Notes under the pieces: model-generated
Databases searched by the model: none
Told to the model about the DNA's origin: nothing
What the model saw: only the letters and a program-made list of their open reading frames with translations
Assembly (NCBI RefSeq): GCF_001945365.1
Contig: NZ_MSTQ01000016.1
Span: 50,704-114,703, forward strand
DNA length: 64,000 nt
Direction: 5' to 3'
Source of the DNA: Pseudomonas reinekei
GTDB taxonomy: Bacteria; Pseudomonadota; Gammaproteobacteria; Pseudomonadales; Pseudomonadaceae
Translations under genes and position numbers: made by a program
Part shown: piece by piece, positions 51,027 through 59,628 of the stretch
How the letters are laid out: each line of letters begins with the position of its first letter
How positions within the stretch are numbered: the first letter of the stretch is position 1

Positions 51027-51860
51027 TTATGCGCGGGCCAGTACCAGCCGGGGCGTGGCTTCGTTGGCGCGGATGTGGTCAGAACACATCAGGCTGGTGT
51101 CGATGTCGGCACCATACAAATCGTTGAGGAACTGACCACTCAGTTCGCTGGCGCGACCATCGAAATGGATACGTCCGCCCTTGAGTGCCACGGCGCGCGG
51201 GCAATAACGGGTGGCGTAGTCAACTTGATGCAGGGTCACCACCACGGTCTTGCCGTCACGGCGGTTGATGTCGGCGAGGATTTCCATGACCTTGCGCGCT
51301 GACTCGGGGTCGAGGGAGGCGATCGGTTCATCCGCCAGAATCACTTCGGCTTGCTGGGTCAGCGCTCGGGCAATGGCCACGCGTTGCTGCTGACCACCGG
51401 ACAGAGTCGAAGCACGCTGTGCCGCCAGATCAGCCAGGCCGACCCGATCCAGGGACTCCAGGGCGAACCGTTTTTCTTCGGCATTGAACAGCCCCAAATT
51501 GCCACGCCAGCGCGGCATGCGCCCCAGGCAACCGAGCAGCACGTTGTCGAGTACGCTCAAACGGTTGACCAGGTTGAACTGCTGGAAGATGTAGCCGATG
51601 TCGGCACGCAAGCGGCGCACCTTGCCGTTCAAACGGCCAGACGCCTGCACTTCGCGGCCGAGTACCTTGACGCTGCCGCCGTTGTTTTTGTCGCAACAGG
51701 CCAGGCCCGCGAGATGGCGCAGCAGCGTGGACTTGCCGGAGCCGGACGCGCCGATCAGCGCGACCATTTCACCGGCCGCGATGGTCAGTTCGAGGTCGAC
51801 CAGTGCGGTTTTGCGCGCAAAGGTCTTGTTCAGATGATCGACATGGATAGCTGCGTTCAT
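51027..51860 (-). CDS. phnC: Phosphonate ABC transporter ATP-binding protein PhnC
   Basis: A 277-residue ABC ATPase: Walker A GASGSGKSTLLRHLAGL, signature LSGGQQQRVAIARAL and Walker B VILADEPIASLD. It powers phosphonate import with PhnE. It is the first gene of phnCDEFGHIJKLMNP and lies just downstream of a Pho box. Confidence 0.95.
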   Translation of the reverse strand: MNAAIHVDHLNKTFARKTALVDLELTIAAGEMVALIGASGSGKSTLLRHLAGLACCDKNNGGSVKVLGREVQASGRLNGKVRRLRADIGYIFQQFNLVNRLSVLDNVLLGCLGRMPRWRGNLGLFNAEEKRFALESLDRVGLADLAAQRASTLSGGQQQRVAIARALTQQAEVILADEPIASLDPESARKVMEILADINRRDGKTVVVTLHQVDYATRYCPRAVALKGGRIHFDGRASELSGQFLNDLYGADIDTSLMCSDHIRANEATPRLVLARA

Positions 51861-51972
51861 GGGCTTCTCTGTCTGGTTGAACAGCCGTCCGTGGCTGCAT
51901 ATGAGTTCAACCGACTTTAGGCACCAGGCATGTCAGCCCTATGACTCGCACAAGTCGCTGGAATAACTGTTT

Positions 51973-51991
51973 GATGAAGGTTTTGTGAAAG
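51973..51991 (-). promoter_or_regulatory. Pho box (PhoB-binding site) of the phn operon
   Basis: On the minus strand CTTTCACAAAACCTTCATC holds two direct 7-mers, CTTTCAC and CCTTCAT, 11 bp apart with an A-rich link, close to the CTGTCAT-type Pho box. It lies about 113 bp upstream of phnC; a TTATTC about six bases downstream could be the -10. Confidence 0.7.
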
Positions 51992-52023
51992 GTTGAGCGG
52001 TGGACCAATACGTCAGCACCCAC

Positions 52024-52053
52024 AAAAAAGGCGACCCCGAAGGTCGCCTTTTG
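52024..52053 (-). terminator. Terminator of the ccm operon
   Basis: An 11-bp stem AAAAGGCGACC (52026-52036) pairs with 52042-52052; on the minus strand it ends in a run of T. It lies just past the lipoprotein gene stop. Confidence 0.85.
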
Positions 52054-52055
52054 CA

Positions 52056-52466
52056 TCACTGCCCGAACTGCCGCCCCAAACCACCCGGCACGCCATGAAT
52101 ATCCGTCTCCTCCCAGGGCCCCTTCGGACTGATCGAACGGCTCCAGCCATTATCCCAACGGTAATAGGTACGCTGGCGGTAGAACGTGTTCGGTTGATCG
52201 TCGAGCACATAGACACCCATTTTAGGGTCCCAGTGACTATTGCCCCCCGGCGGCGGCGCAAAACTCGCAGAAGTCCGCGGCAGCGGTTTGGCAGGCTTGG
52301 CCGGAGTGGTCGGTTTGCTCGGCGCAGTCGAGGGAGCAGGCTTGGTGCTCGGCTGCGACGGGGGAATCGGTGGCCGCGTCGGTTGCTCCACAGGAGGCCG
52401 TTGGACCGCACAAGCGCTCAGCCCTAAAACAACGCTGAGCAAGGTGATACGAGCGATGGCGGTCAT
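52056..52466 (-). CDS. Proline-rich lipoprotein of unknown function at the end of the ccm operon
   Basis: A 136-residue protein with a lipoprotein signal, MTAIARITLLSVVLGLSAC (LSAC lipobox). A low-complexity linker rich in Pro, Lys, Ser and Thr (residues about 25-70) precedes a compact C-terminal part with WDPKMGVYVLDDQPNTFYRQRTYYRWDNGWSRS. It follows ccmI by 13 nt and is probably co-transcribed. Its Tyr/Trp-rich C-terminal module may bind an envelope partner, but nothing shows a role in haem handling. Confidence 0.75.
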   Translation of the reverse strand: MTAIARITLLSVVLGLSACAVQRPPVEQPTRPPIPPSQPSTKPAPSTAPSKPTTPAKPAKPLPRTSASFAPPPGGNSHWDPKMGVYVLDDQPNTFYRQRTYYRWDNGWSRSISPKGPWEETDIHGVPGGLGRQFGQ

Positions 52467-52479
52467 GATGGCGTTCCTG

Positions 52480-53682
52480 TTATTTATCCGGGCTGTCGAT
52501 GGTCAGTGTTTGCGGCGCGGTAGTGTTGCTGGCCAAAGGCTGGCTGCGACCGATCCACTCGCCAGCCGTCGGTTGGCCAGCGCGGGAGATGCGCGCAACC
52601 AGTTGGACTTCAGGGAAGTTCGACAGTTTCAACTGCGGCATCATCGCGTCGGCATCGCTCAGTTCGACGGTTGCCGGCAGGTCAGCCACCGTCAGGCGCT
52701 TGGCTGCCAAAGGCGCTGGAGGGCCGTTGGTGGCGCGAGCGAAGATGAACACGCTGTCACTCGGCTGGACCTTCGCCTTGAGGTCCGGCGCCAAATCAAC
52801 CCGCACCTTGAGCAACGCAGCAACCTTGGTCGCCGGAGCCTCGGCCACCTTGCCGCCACTGGCCACCAGCTTCTCGGTGGCACGGGTAATCCCGCCTTGC
52901 AGCGCGATCCGCGATTTATCGTCCGCTGGCAGTTGCTCCAGCAGGCGATTCCAGTAATCGATCGCCTGCTGATAACGCTCGCTTTCGAAAGCGGCGATGC
53001 CCAACAACCCGAGGCTGGTGACTTCTTTCGGATCGGCTTTCAACGCTTCGTCAGTCAGCGCCTGAATCTTGTCCGACCACTGCTTGCCCTCCGCGAAATA
53101 CAACGCCTGCGCCCACTGCCCCAACAACTCAGGCTGACGCCCGGCCAGGTTCACGGTACGCTCGAAAATCTTCGCTGCATCTGCCGGACGGTCCTGAGTC
53201 ATATAAGTGCGACCCAGGAAATACAACGCCTCTGCGGAGTCCGGCTGTGCCGCCACCGCGCGTTCCAGACGCAGGGTCATTTCTTCCATCGACTTCGGCG
53301 CCTGGGAGAATTCCCGGGTCAGCTCGACTTTGTCGCTGGCACCGAAATGCAGGTACAACCCCAACCCCAGGACCGGCACCAGGATCGCCGCCAGCAGTGG
53401 CGCCGCTTTGCCCAGACGGGTCACACGCGGCGCGGCAACGCCTTCGGTGTCGGCGAGCAATTCACGGGCCGCTTCGGCGCGGCCGGCGTCCATTTGCGCG
53501 GTGTCGAGCACGCCCTCTTGCTGCTGAGTCTGCAACTCAGCCACGCGCTCTTGATACAGCGCCACGTTCAGGGCAGTACGATCCTCTTCGAGCTGGGCGC
53601 GACGGCTGCGCAGAACGGGGATCAGCAGAAAACTCAGGGCCACCAGGAGGAGCAGACCTGCAGCGAGCCAGAAATCAATCAT
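52480..53682 (-). CDS. ccmI: Cytochrome c maturation protein CcmI
   Basis: A 400-residue membrane protein with two N-terminal helices (FWLAAGLLLLVALSFLLIPVL and APLLAAILVPVLGLGLYLHFG) and TPR-like repeats in the periplasm (about residues 140-270; e.g. DSAEALYFLGRTYMTQDRPADAAKIF). It presents apocytochrome c to CcmF/H for haem ligation. Four-base overlap with ccmH. A C-terminal beta-rich domain follows the TPRs. Confidence 0.93.
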   Translation of the reverse strand: MIDFWLAAGLLLLVALSFLLIPVLRSRRAQLEEDRTALNVALYQERVAELQTQQQEGVLDTAQMDAGRAEAARELLADTEGVAAPRVTRLGKAAPLLAAILVPVLGLGLYLHFGASDKVELTREFSQAPKSMEEMTLRLERAVAAQPDSAEALYFLGRTYMTQDRPADAAKIFERTVNLAGRQPELLGQWAQALYFAEGKQWSDKIQALTDEALKADPKEVTSLGLLGIAAFESERYQQAIDYWNRLLEQLPADDKSRIALQGGITRATEKLVASGGKVAEAPATKVAALLKVRVDLAPDLKAKVQPSDSVFIFARATNGPPAPLAAKRLTVADLPATVELSDADAMMPQLKLSNFPEVQLVARISRAGQPTAGEWIGRSQPLASNTTAPQTLTIDSPDK

Positions 53683-54149
53683 TCTTGGTTTTTATCCAAC
53701 AGTTGATCGAGGCGCTTGCGCTCCTCGGCAGAAAGCGTGTCCGGGGTGTCAGCGCGTTGCACGCGACGACGGCGGACGATCACCGCGATGATCACAAAAC
53801 CACCCAGCAGCAGGCCGGCAGGACCGAACCAGAGCAAAGCGGTCTTGGCATTGAGGGCGGGCTTGTAGCGGACGAAATCACCGTAGCGATCGACCATGAA
53901 ATCGATGATCTGCTGGTTGTCCTTGCCCTCGCCGAGCATGCGGAAAATCTCTTTGCGCAGGTCGGCGGCGATCGGTGCGTTGGAATCGGCGATGTCCTGG
54001 TTCTGACACTTGGGGCAGCGCAGTTCCTTGGTCAATTCGCGAAAGCGCTCGCGATCACCTTCCTTGGCGAACTCATAGGTGTCGATGGCCGCGTGCGCAA
54101 CGCCAACCATGCTCAAGCCCAGAACAACAGCAGCCAACCAGCGCTTCAT
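53679..54149 (-). CDS. ccmH: Cytochrome c maturation thiol protein CcmH
   Basis: A 156-residue protein with a signal peptide (MKRWLAAVVLGLSMVGVAHA), the redox motif LRCPKCQNQDIADSNA and one C-terminal membrane helix (LLWFGPAGLLLGGFVIIAVIV). It reduces apocytochrome disulfides together with CcmG. The start at 54149 overlaps the ccmG stop. Shorter than E. coli CcmH because the TPR part is the separate CcmI. Confidence 0.94.
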   Translation of the reverse strand: MKRWLAAVVLGLSMVGVAHAAIDTYEFAKEGDRERFRELTKELRCPKCQNQDIADSNAPIAADLRKEIFRMLGEGKDNQQIIDFMVDRYGDFVRYKPALNAKTALLWFGPAGLLLGGFVIIAVIVRRRRVQRADTPDTLSAEERKRLDQLLDKNQE

Positions 54150-54682
54150 GGCTTGGCCTCGTCGACCAGCGCCTGATACTTGGCCGCCAGTTTTTCGCGC
54201 CAGACCTGCTCGTCGATCACGCCAACGAATTTGTCGCGGATGATGCCCTTGGCGTCGATGAAGAACGTTTCCGGCGCGCCGTAGACACCGAGGTTCAAGC
54301 CCAGGGTGCCGGCGTCGTCGCGAATGTCCAGTTGATACGGGTTGTGGAATTCCGCCAGCCACTTCAAGGCATCGGCGTTGACGTCCTTGTAGTTGATGCC
54401 GTAGATCACCACGCCCTTCTCGGCCAGTTTGTTCAGCACCGGGTGCTCGACCCGGCAGGAAATGCACCAGGTGCCCCAGACATTGACCAGAGCCGGTTTA
54501 CCGACGATGTCAGCGCGGGTCAGGGTTTTGTCGCCCTGCACGGCCGGCAGGGAAAACTCCGGGAACGGCTTGCCGATCATCGCTGAAGGCAGCTCGGCCG
54601 GGTCCAGGTACAAACCGCGATAGAGGAACACGGCAACCACCAGAAAAATCCCCAGTGGCAACACCATCAACCAACGTCTCAT
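54146..54682 (-). CDS. ccmG: Thiol:disulfide interchange protein CcmG/DsbE
   Basis: A 178-residue membrane-anchored thioredoxin: one N-terminal helix (LMVLPLGIFLVVAVFLY) and the active site WGTWCISCRVEHP (CxxC). It supplies reductant to CcmH and apocytochrome c in the periplasm. FFIDAKGIIRDKFVGVID is the usual cis-proline-side region. Overlaps ccmF and ccmH by four bases each. Confidence 0.95.
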   Translation of the reverse strand: MRRWLMVLPLGIFLVVAVFLYRGLYLDPAELPSAMIGKPFPEFSLPAVQGDKTLTRADIVGKPALVNVWGTWCISCRVEHPVLNKLAEKGVVIYGINYKDVNADALKWLAEFHNPYQLDIRDDAGTLGLNLGVYGAPETFFIDAKGIIRDKFVGVIDEQVWREKLAAKYQALVDEAKP

Positions 54683-56667
54683 GCAGTGGCTCCCGACATG
54701 CCCAGTGCTTCGCGCACGCGGCTTTTCACCTTGACTCGATATCGGCGATCCAGCGCCGCCAGCAAACCACCGAACCCAGTAAGCAGACCGCCGAACCAGA
54801 TCCAGCGCACGAACGGTTTGACGTGCACACGCACCGCCCAGGCGCCGTTGCCCAGGGGCTCACCCAATGCGACGTAGAGGTCACGGGTGAAACCGGCATC
54901 GATCCCGGCTTCGGTCATGACCGAATTCTGCACGGTGTAGAGGCGTTTTTCCGGGTGCAGCACGCTGATTTCCTTGCCGTCGCGAATCACCCGTACGGTG
55001 CCCTTGTCGGAGGTGAAGTTGGGGCCTTCGAAGTGCTTGGCGCCTTCGAAGACGAACTGGTAACCGCCCAGGTCCATGGATTCGCCGGGCGCCAGGCGCA
55101 GATCGCGCTCGGCACTGTTCTGGCTCGACAAAACGACGCCCAGCGCGCACACGGCAATCCCCAGGTGCGCGACCTGCATGCCCCAATAGCTGCGGGTCAG
55201 GGTCGGCAAGCCTTTGATCAGGCCTTTGTGGCGCGTCTTGTCGAAGATGTCACGCACACCGGCCAGCAACACCCAGGCCGCGAGCATGAAAGTCGCCAGC
55301 ACCGCCCAGTTGAAATCGCCGTAGGCAACACCCGCCACCACGGCCAACGCGGCGCTGCCCAGCAGCACCGGGGTCAGCATGCCCAGCAGCCATTTCACCG
55401 GGGTGTCTTTCCAGCGCACGACCACACCGACCGCCATCACCAGCATCAGCAACGCCATCAACGGAATGAACAGCGCATTGAAGTACGGCGGGCCGACCGA
55501 CAGCTTGGCGCCGGTCATCGCATCGAGAATCAACGGGTACAGGGTGCCGAGCAGGATCATCGACGCGGCCACCACCAGCACCAGGTTGTTACCCAGCAGC
55601 AGGGTTTCCCGCGACCAGAGGTTGAAGCCGACCTGACTCTTGACCACCGGTGCGCGCAAGGCGAACAGCGTCAGCGAACCACCGACCACGAACAGCAGGA
55701 AGATCAGGATGAACACGCCGCGCTCCGGGTCGGAGGCGAAGGCATGTACCGAGGTCAGCACGCCGGAACGCACGAGGAAGGTACCCAGCAGGCTCAACGA
55801 GAAGGCGGCAATCGCCAGCAATACGGTCCAGCTCTTGAACACGCCACGTTTTTCCGTGACCGCCAACGAGTGAATCAACGCGGTGCCCACCAGCCAAGGC
55901 ATGAACGAGGCGTTTTCCACCGGGTCCCAGAACCACCAGCCACCCCAGCCGAGTTCATAGTAGGCCCACCACGAGCCGAGGGTGATGCCGATGCCGAGGA
56001 ACGCCCAGGCAACGATGGTCCACGGACGCGACCAACGCGCCCACGCGGCATCGAGACGACCGCCCATCAACGCGGCGATAGCGAAGGCGAACGCCACGGA
56101 GAAGCCAACGTAGCCCATGTACAGCATCGGCGGGTGCACGATCAGGCCGATGTCTTGCAGCAACGGATTAAGGTCAGCGCCATCGCCGGGCACTTGCGGC
56201 AGGATGCGTTTGAACGGGTTCGACGTGAGGATCAGAAACAGCAGGAAACCGGTGCTGATCATGCCCATTACCGCCAGCACGCGGGCCAGCATGACTTGCG
56301 GCAACTGCCGGGAGAACACCGCCACCGCGAAGGTCCAGCCGCCGAGAATCAGTGCCCACAACAACAACGAACCTTCGTGGGCGCCCCACACCGCGCTGAA
56401 CTTGTAGTACCACGGCAACGCGCTGTTGGAGTTGTTGGCGACATAGGCCACGGAGAAGTCGTCGACCATGAAGGCGTAAGTCAGGCAACCGAAGGCAAAC
56501 AGCAGGAACGCGAATTGCCCCCATGCGGCCGGCTGGGCCAGGCTCATCCAGAAACGGTCACCGCGCCAGGCACCGACCAATGGCACCACGGCCTGAACCA
56601 GCGCGAAACACAGCGCCAGGATCATGGCCAAATGGCCCAGCTCGGGAATAAAGATGCCGGATGTCAT
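54679..56667 (-). CDS. ccmF: Haem lyase CcmF
   Basis: A 662-residue polytopic protein. The tryptophan-rich haem motif WGGWWFWDPVENASFMPWL lies near residue 240, flanked by histidine-bearing helices (e.g. VWGAHEGSLLLWALIL). It attaches haem from CcmE to apocytochrome c. The length and the roughly fifteen helices fit the family. Three bases separate it from ccmE. Confidence 0.97.
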   Translation of the reverse strand: MTSGIFIPELGHLAMILALCFALVQAVVPLVGAWRGDRFWMSLAQPAAWGQFAFLLFAFGCLTYAFMVDDFSVAYVANNSNSALPWYYKFSAVWGAHEGSLLLWALILGGWTFAVAVFSRQLPQVMLARVLAVMGMISTGFLLFLILTSNPFKRILPQVPGDGADLNPLLQDIGLIVHPPMLYMGYVGFSVAFAFAIAALMGGRLDAAWARWSRPWTIVAWAFLGIGITLGSWWAYYELGWGGWWFWDPVENASFMPWLVGTALIHSLAVTEKRGVFKSWTVLLAIAAFSLSLLGTFLVRSGVLTSVHAFASDPERGVFILIFLLFVVGGSLTLFALRAPVVKSQVGFNLWSRETLLLGNNLVLVVAASMILLGTLYPLILDAMTGAKLSVGPPYFNALFIPLMALLMLVMAVGVVVRWKDTPVKWLLGMLTPVLLGSAALAVVAGVAYGDFNWAVLATFMLAAWVLLAGVRDIFDKTRHKGLIKGLPTLTRSYWGMQVAHLGIAVCALGVVLSSQNSAERDLRLAPGESMDLGGYQFVFEGAKHFEGPNFTSDKGTVRVIRDGKEISVLHPEKRLYTVQNSVMTEAGIDAGFTRDLYVALGEPLGNGAWAVRVHVKPFVRWIWFGGLLTGFGGLLAALDRRYRVKVKSRVREALGMSGATA

Positions 56668-56670
56668 GGA

Positions 56671-57126
56671 TCAACCCTCCTTCGCGGGCGTTGGAGCCGA
56701 TTGACCGCTGTCTTTCAACGCCTTGGTCACTTCCGGCGGCATGTACTTTTCGTCGTGCTTGGCCAGCACTTCATCGGCCACCACCACGCCATCGGCGTTG
56801 AGCTTGCCCAGGGCAACGATGCCCTGCCCTTCGCGGAACAGATCCGGGAGGATGCCACGATAGGTGATGGGCACGGATTTGTTGAAGTCGGTGACGACGA
56901 ATTTCACGTCCAGCGAGTCGCCGGAACGCTGCAGGGAACCCGCCTCAACCATGCCGCCGGCGCGGATGCGCGTGTCTTGCGGGGCTTCGCCATTGGCGAT
57001 CTGGGTCGGTGTGTAAAACAGATTGATGTTCTGCTGCAGGGCGCTCAGGGCCAGGCCGACAGCAGCGCCGACCCCGACCAGAATCGCCAGAATGATGATA
57101 AGACGCTTTCTACGCAGCGGATTCAC
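56671..57126 (-). CDS. ccmE: Haem chaperone CcmE
   Basis: A 151-residue protein starting at GTG (57126), read MNPLRRKRLIIILAILVGVGAAVG: a signal anchor, then an OB-fold domain with ADEVLAKHDEKYMPPEV, where the histidine forms a covalent bond with haem. The GTG start overlaps the ccmD stop and matches pseudomonad homologues; longer upstream sequence is in the ccmD gene. Confidence 0.94.
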   Translation of the reverse strand: MNPLRRKRLIIILAILVGVGAAVGLALSALQQNINLFYTPTQIANGEAPQDTRIRAGGMVEAGSLQRSGDSLDVKFVVTDFNKSVPITYRGILPDLFREGQGIVALGKLNADGVVVADEVLAKHDEKYMPPEVTKALKDSGQSAPTPAKEG

Positions 57127-57299
57127 TTGCCGTTCTCCCGGCGCAGACGACGCGCCTCTTGTTGCAGATACCGCTTGCGGGCCAGGATCGGCGCCGCCAC
57201 GTTGAGGGCCAGCACCGCCAGGCAAATGCCATAGGCCGACCAGACATACAGGCCGTGATGGCCCATGGCGAGGAAATCGCCGAATGACGCAAAACTCAT
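57123..57299 (-). CDS. ccmD: Small haem-exporter protein CcmD
   Basis: A 58-residue protein, MSFASFGDFLAMGHHGLYVW then SAYGICLAVLALNVAAPILA and a basic tail KRYLQQEARRLRRENGK. One membrane helix and the FxxMGxHGxYVW start are diagnostic for CcmD, which helps release holo-CcmE from CcmABC. It overlaps ccmC (four bases) and ccmE (three bases). Confidence 0.93.
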   Translation of the reverse strand: MSFASFGDFLAMGHHGLYVWSAYGICLAVLALNVAAPILARKRYLQQEARRLRRENGK

Positions 57300-58051
57300 C
57301 GAACGACCTCCAGGCTGTTTTCGACTTCAGCTTTCACCCAACTGGCCCGCGCTTCGCGCTTGAGCACTTCGAGGCGCATGCGCAGCAGCAGGACCGCGCC
57401 GAAGAAACAATAGAAACCCAGCGCCGTCAGCAGCAATGGCAGCCACATCTCGGCGGGCATTGCCGGTTTTTCGGTGAGGGTGAAGGTCGCGCCCTGATGC
57501 AGGGTGTTCCACCACTCCACCGAGTACTTGATGATCGGGATGTTGATCACGCCGACAATCGCCAACACCGCGCACGCCTTGGCCGCACTGTCACGATTGC
57601 TGATGGCGTTGCCGAGCGCAATGAGACCGAAGTACAGGAACAGCAGAATCAGCATCGACGTAAGGCGTGCATCCCAGACCCACCAAGAGCCCCAGGTCGG
57701 TTTGCCCCAGATCGCCCCGGTGACCAGCGCCACGGCGGTCATCCAGGCGCCGATGGGCGCCGCGCATTGCAGGGCGACGTCGGCCAGTTTCATTTTCCAG
57801 ACCAACCCGACGACGCCGCACACGGCCAGCATCACGTAGATGGACTGCGCCAGCATCGCGGCCGGAACGTGGATGTAGATGATGCGGAAGCTATTGCCTT
57901 GCTGGTAGTCCGGCGGCGCGAATGCCAGACCCCAGACCACGCCAACACCGATCAGCAGCAACGCCGCCACGCTCAGCCATGGCAGCATTCTACCGCTGAT
58001 GCCGTAAAACCATTTGGGCGAGCCGAGCTTGTGAAACCACGTCCAGTTCAT
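57296..58051 (-). CDS. ccmC: Haem transporter subunit CcmC
   Basis: A 251-residue six-helix protein starting MNWTWFHKLGSPKWFYGIS. The haem-handling motif WGSWWVWDARLTSML lies between conserved histidine segments (FRIIYIHVPAAMLAQ and KYSVEWWNTLHQG). It loads haem onto CcmE. I use the ATG at 58051; another ATG ten codons upstream lacks a ribosome-binding site. A 78-nt gap separates it from ccmB. Confidence 0.94.
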   Translation of the reverse strand: MNWTWFHKLGSPKWFYGISGRMLPWLSVAALLLIGVGVVWGLAFAPPDYQQGNSFRIIYIHVPAAMLAQSIYVMLAVCGVVGLVWKMKLADVALQCAAPIGAWMTAVALVTGAIWGKPTWGSWWVWDARLTSMLILLFLYFGLIALGNAISNRDSAAKACAVLAIVGVINIPIIKYSVEWWNTLHQGATFTLTEKPAMPAEMWLPLLLTALGFYCFFGAVLLLRMRLEVLKREARASWVKAEVENSLEVVR

Positions 58052-58129
58052 ACTGTTTCCATCACGGTTGCTGTTCGTCATTACGAAACAGCCAAGGGTC
58101 TTTACTGATCAATTTTTGATCAGACCTCA

Positions 58130-58798
58130 TTATTCGCCGACGCTGATCTTCAGGCCAGCAGCTATTGCAAAAGGTGTAAGCGTTATCGCCAGGGCGGTCA
58201 GGCTACCCAGCCACAGCAAATAACCGGTCGCCGGCATGCCTTGCAAGGCTGCCTGCAAGGCGCCACTGCCAAGGATCAACACCGGGATGTACAACGGCAG
58301 AATCAGTAACGCCAGCAACAGACCGCCGCGCTTCAAACCCACCGTCAGGGCTGCGCCCACCGCACCGAGCAGGCTCAGCACCGGTGTACCCAGCAACAAC
58401 GAAAGCAGCAACACCGGCAGACAGGCGGCTGGCAAACCGAGCATCAACGCCAGCAAGGGCGCGAGCAAAACCAGCGCCAGGCCGGAAAAGGCCCAGTGTG
58501 CCAGCACCTTGGCCAAAACCAGAAGAGCCAGGGGGTGCGGCGAAAGGACCCACTGTTCAAGGGATCCGTCTTCGAAATCACTGCGGAAAAGCCCGTCCAG
58601 CGAGAGCAAGACCGATAAAAGCGCTGCCACCCACACCAGTCCCGGGGACAAGGTTTGCAACAATTGAGACTCCGGACCGACCGCCAACGGGAACAGCGAA
58701 ACCACAATCGCAAAAAATACCAGCGGATTAGCCAGCTCCGCAGGACGGCGGAAAAGCAGACGGGCCTCACGGGCGACCAACAGGCCGAAAACACTCAT
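58130..58798 (-). CDS. ccmB: Haem exporter permease CcmB
   Basis: A 222-residue permease with six helices, MSVFGLLVAREARLLFRRPAELANPLVFF, the family start, and the DFEDGSLEQWVLSPHPL loop. It forms the CcmAB ABC unit that drives release of haem-loaded CcmE. The ATG overlaps the ccmA stop (ATGA), which favours this start over one three codons upstream. Confidence 0.94.
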   Translation of the reverse strand: MSVFGLLVAREARLLFRRPAELANPLVFFAIVVSLFPLAVGPESQLLQTLSPGLVWVAALLSVLLSLDGLFRSDFEDGSLEQWVLSPHPLALLVLAKVLAHWAFSGLALVLLAPLLALMLGLPAACLPVLLLSLLLGTPVLSLLGAVGAALTVGLKRGGLLLALLILPLYIPVLILGSGALQAALQGMPATGYLLWLGSLTALAITLTPFAIAAGLKISVGE

Positions 58799-59430
58799 AC
58801 GGCCCATTTCCCCAGATCAATGTCGCGATAACCGGCCGGCATCCGGCTCAGCGTGTGGTGAGTGGTCAACACCACCATGCCACCGCGTTCGCAGTGCCCC
58901 GCCAGGTGTTCTTCCAGTTGCGCCACGCCTTGCTTGTCGAGCGCCGTGAACGGCTCGTCGAGAATCCACAGCGGCGGGCTGTCCAGATATAAACGGGCCA
59001 GAGCAACACGGCGTTGCTGACCAGCGGACAGTGTGTGGCAGGGAACGTCTTCGAAACCGCGCAAACCGACCGCCGCCAGGGCTTGCCAGATAGTCTCCAT
59101 GGACGCCGGCTGATGCAGGGCGCAAAGCCAGCTCAGATTCTCTTCCGGGGTCAGCAGGTCCTTGATGCCAGCGGCGTGGCCGATCCACAGCAGGTTGCGC
59201 GCCAGCTCCGTGCGTTGCTCGTTCAGAGGCTGGCCGTTGAGCAACACTTGACCGGCGGTCGGCTGCATCAGGCCGGACAGCAGACGCAACAGGCTGGTCT
59301 TGCCACTGCCGTTAGGGCCGCTGATCTGCACCATTTCGCCACTGGCCAGTCTCAAATCGAGATTTTCGAAAAGCAGCCGAAGGTCTCGCTCACAGGCAAG
59401 GGCAACGGTTTGCAGGACAGGACTGGTCAA
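58795..59430 (-). CDS. ccmA: Haem exporter ATP-binding protein CcmA
   Basis: A 211-residue ABC ATPase: Walker A GPNGSGKTSLLRLLSGL, signature TLSAGQQRRVALARL and Walker B LWILDEPFTALD. It powers CcmABCD. First gene of ccmABCDEFGHI; its promoter lies in the about 200-nt gap shared with the divergent fliK-like gene. Confidence 0.95.
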   Translation of the reverse strand: MTSPVLQTVALACERDLRLLFENLDLRLASGEMVQISGPNGSGKTSLLRLLSGLMQPTAGQVLLNGQPLNEQRTELARNLLWIGHAAGIKDLLTPEENLSWLCALHQPASMETIWQALAAVGLRGFEDVPCHTLSAGQQRRVALARLYLDSPPLWILDEPFTALDKQGVAQLEEHLAGHCERGGMVVLTTHHTLSRMPAGYRDIDLGKWAV

Positions 59431-59533
59431 GGGTTCAGGGGCCTTATGCGGTTCAAGTCGGCTCTGGCGCGGCCGTTAAAGAGGTGCAGAATAAATGTAT
59501 TGGCGACCCGAACTAGCGAGCTGCGTCAAATAA

Positions 59534-59561
59534 TTGCAATGTTTCCGGCACTCTGTATACA
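59534..59561 (+). promoter_or_regulatory. Possible promoter of the fliK-like gene
   Basis: TTGCAA (59534-59539), a 16-base spacer and TATACA (59556-59561), about 60 nt before the start codon. It has no sigma54 or sigma28 character, unlike typical flagellar genes. Confidence 0.45.
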
Positions 59562-59628
59562 ACTGCGCGGCATTATACATGCCAGCTCCTACTCTAAAGA
59601 GTGCATTTTCCCAAGGTTGTGACCGCGT

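Noticed and set aside
54655..57234. An 859-codon plus-strand frame opposite ccmF and ccmE
   Set aside because: Antisense shadow of ccm genes; very high Gln/His/Arg content and no recognisable fold.
59553..59563. TGTATACAA near the fliK-like promoter as a third copy of the gcl operator
   Set aside because: It lacks the full TTGTATACAA symmetry and coincides with the -10 box; a chance match is more likely.
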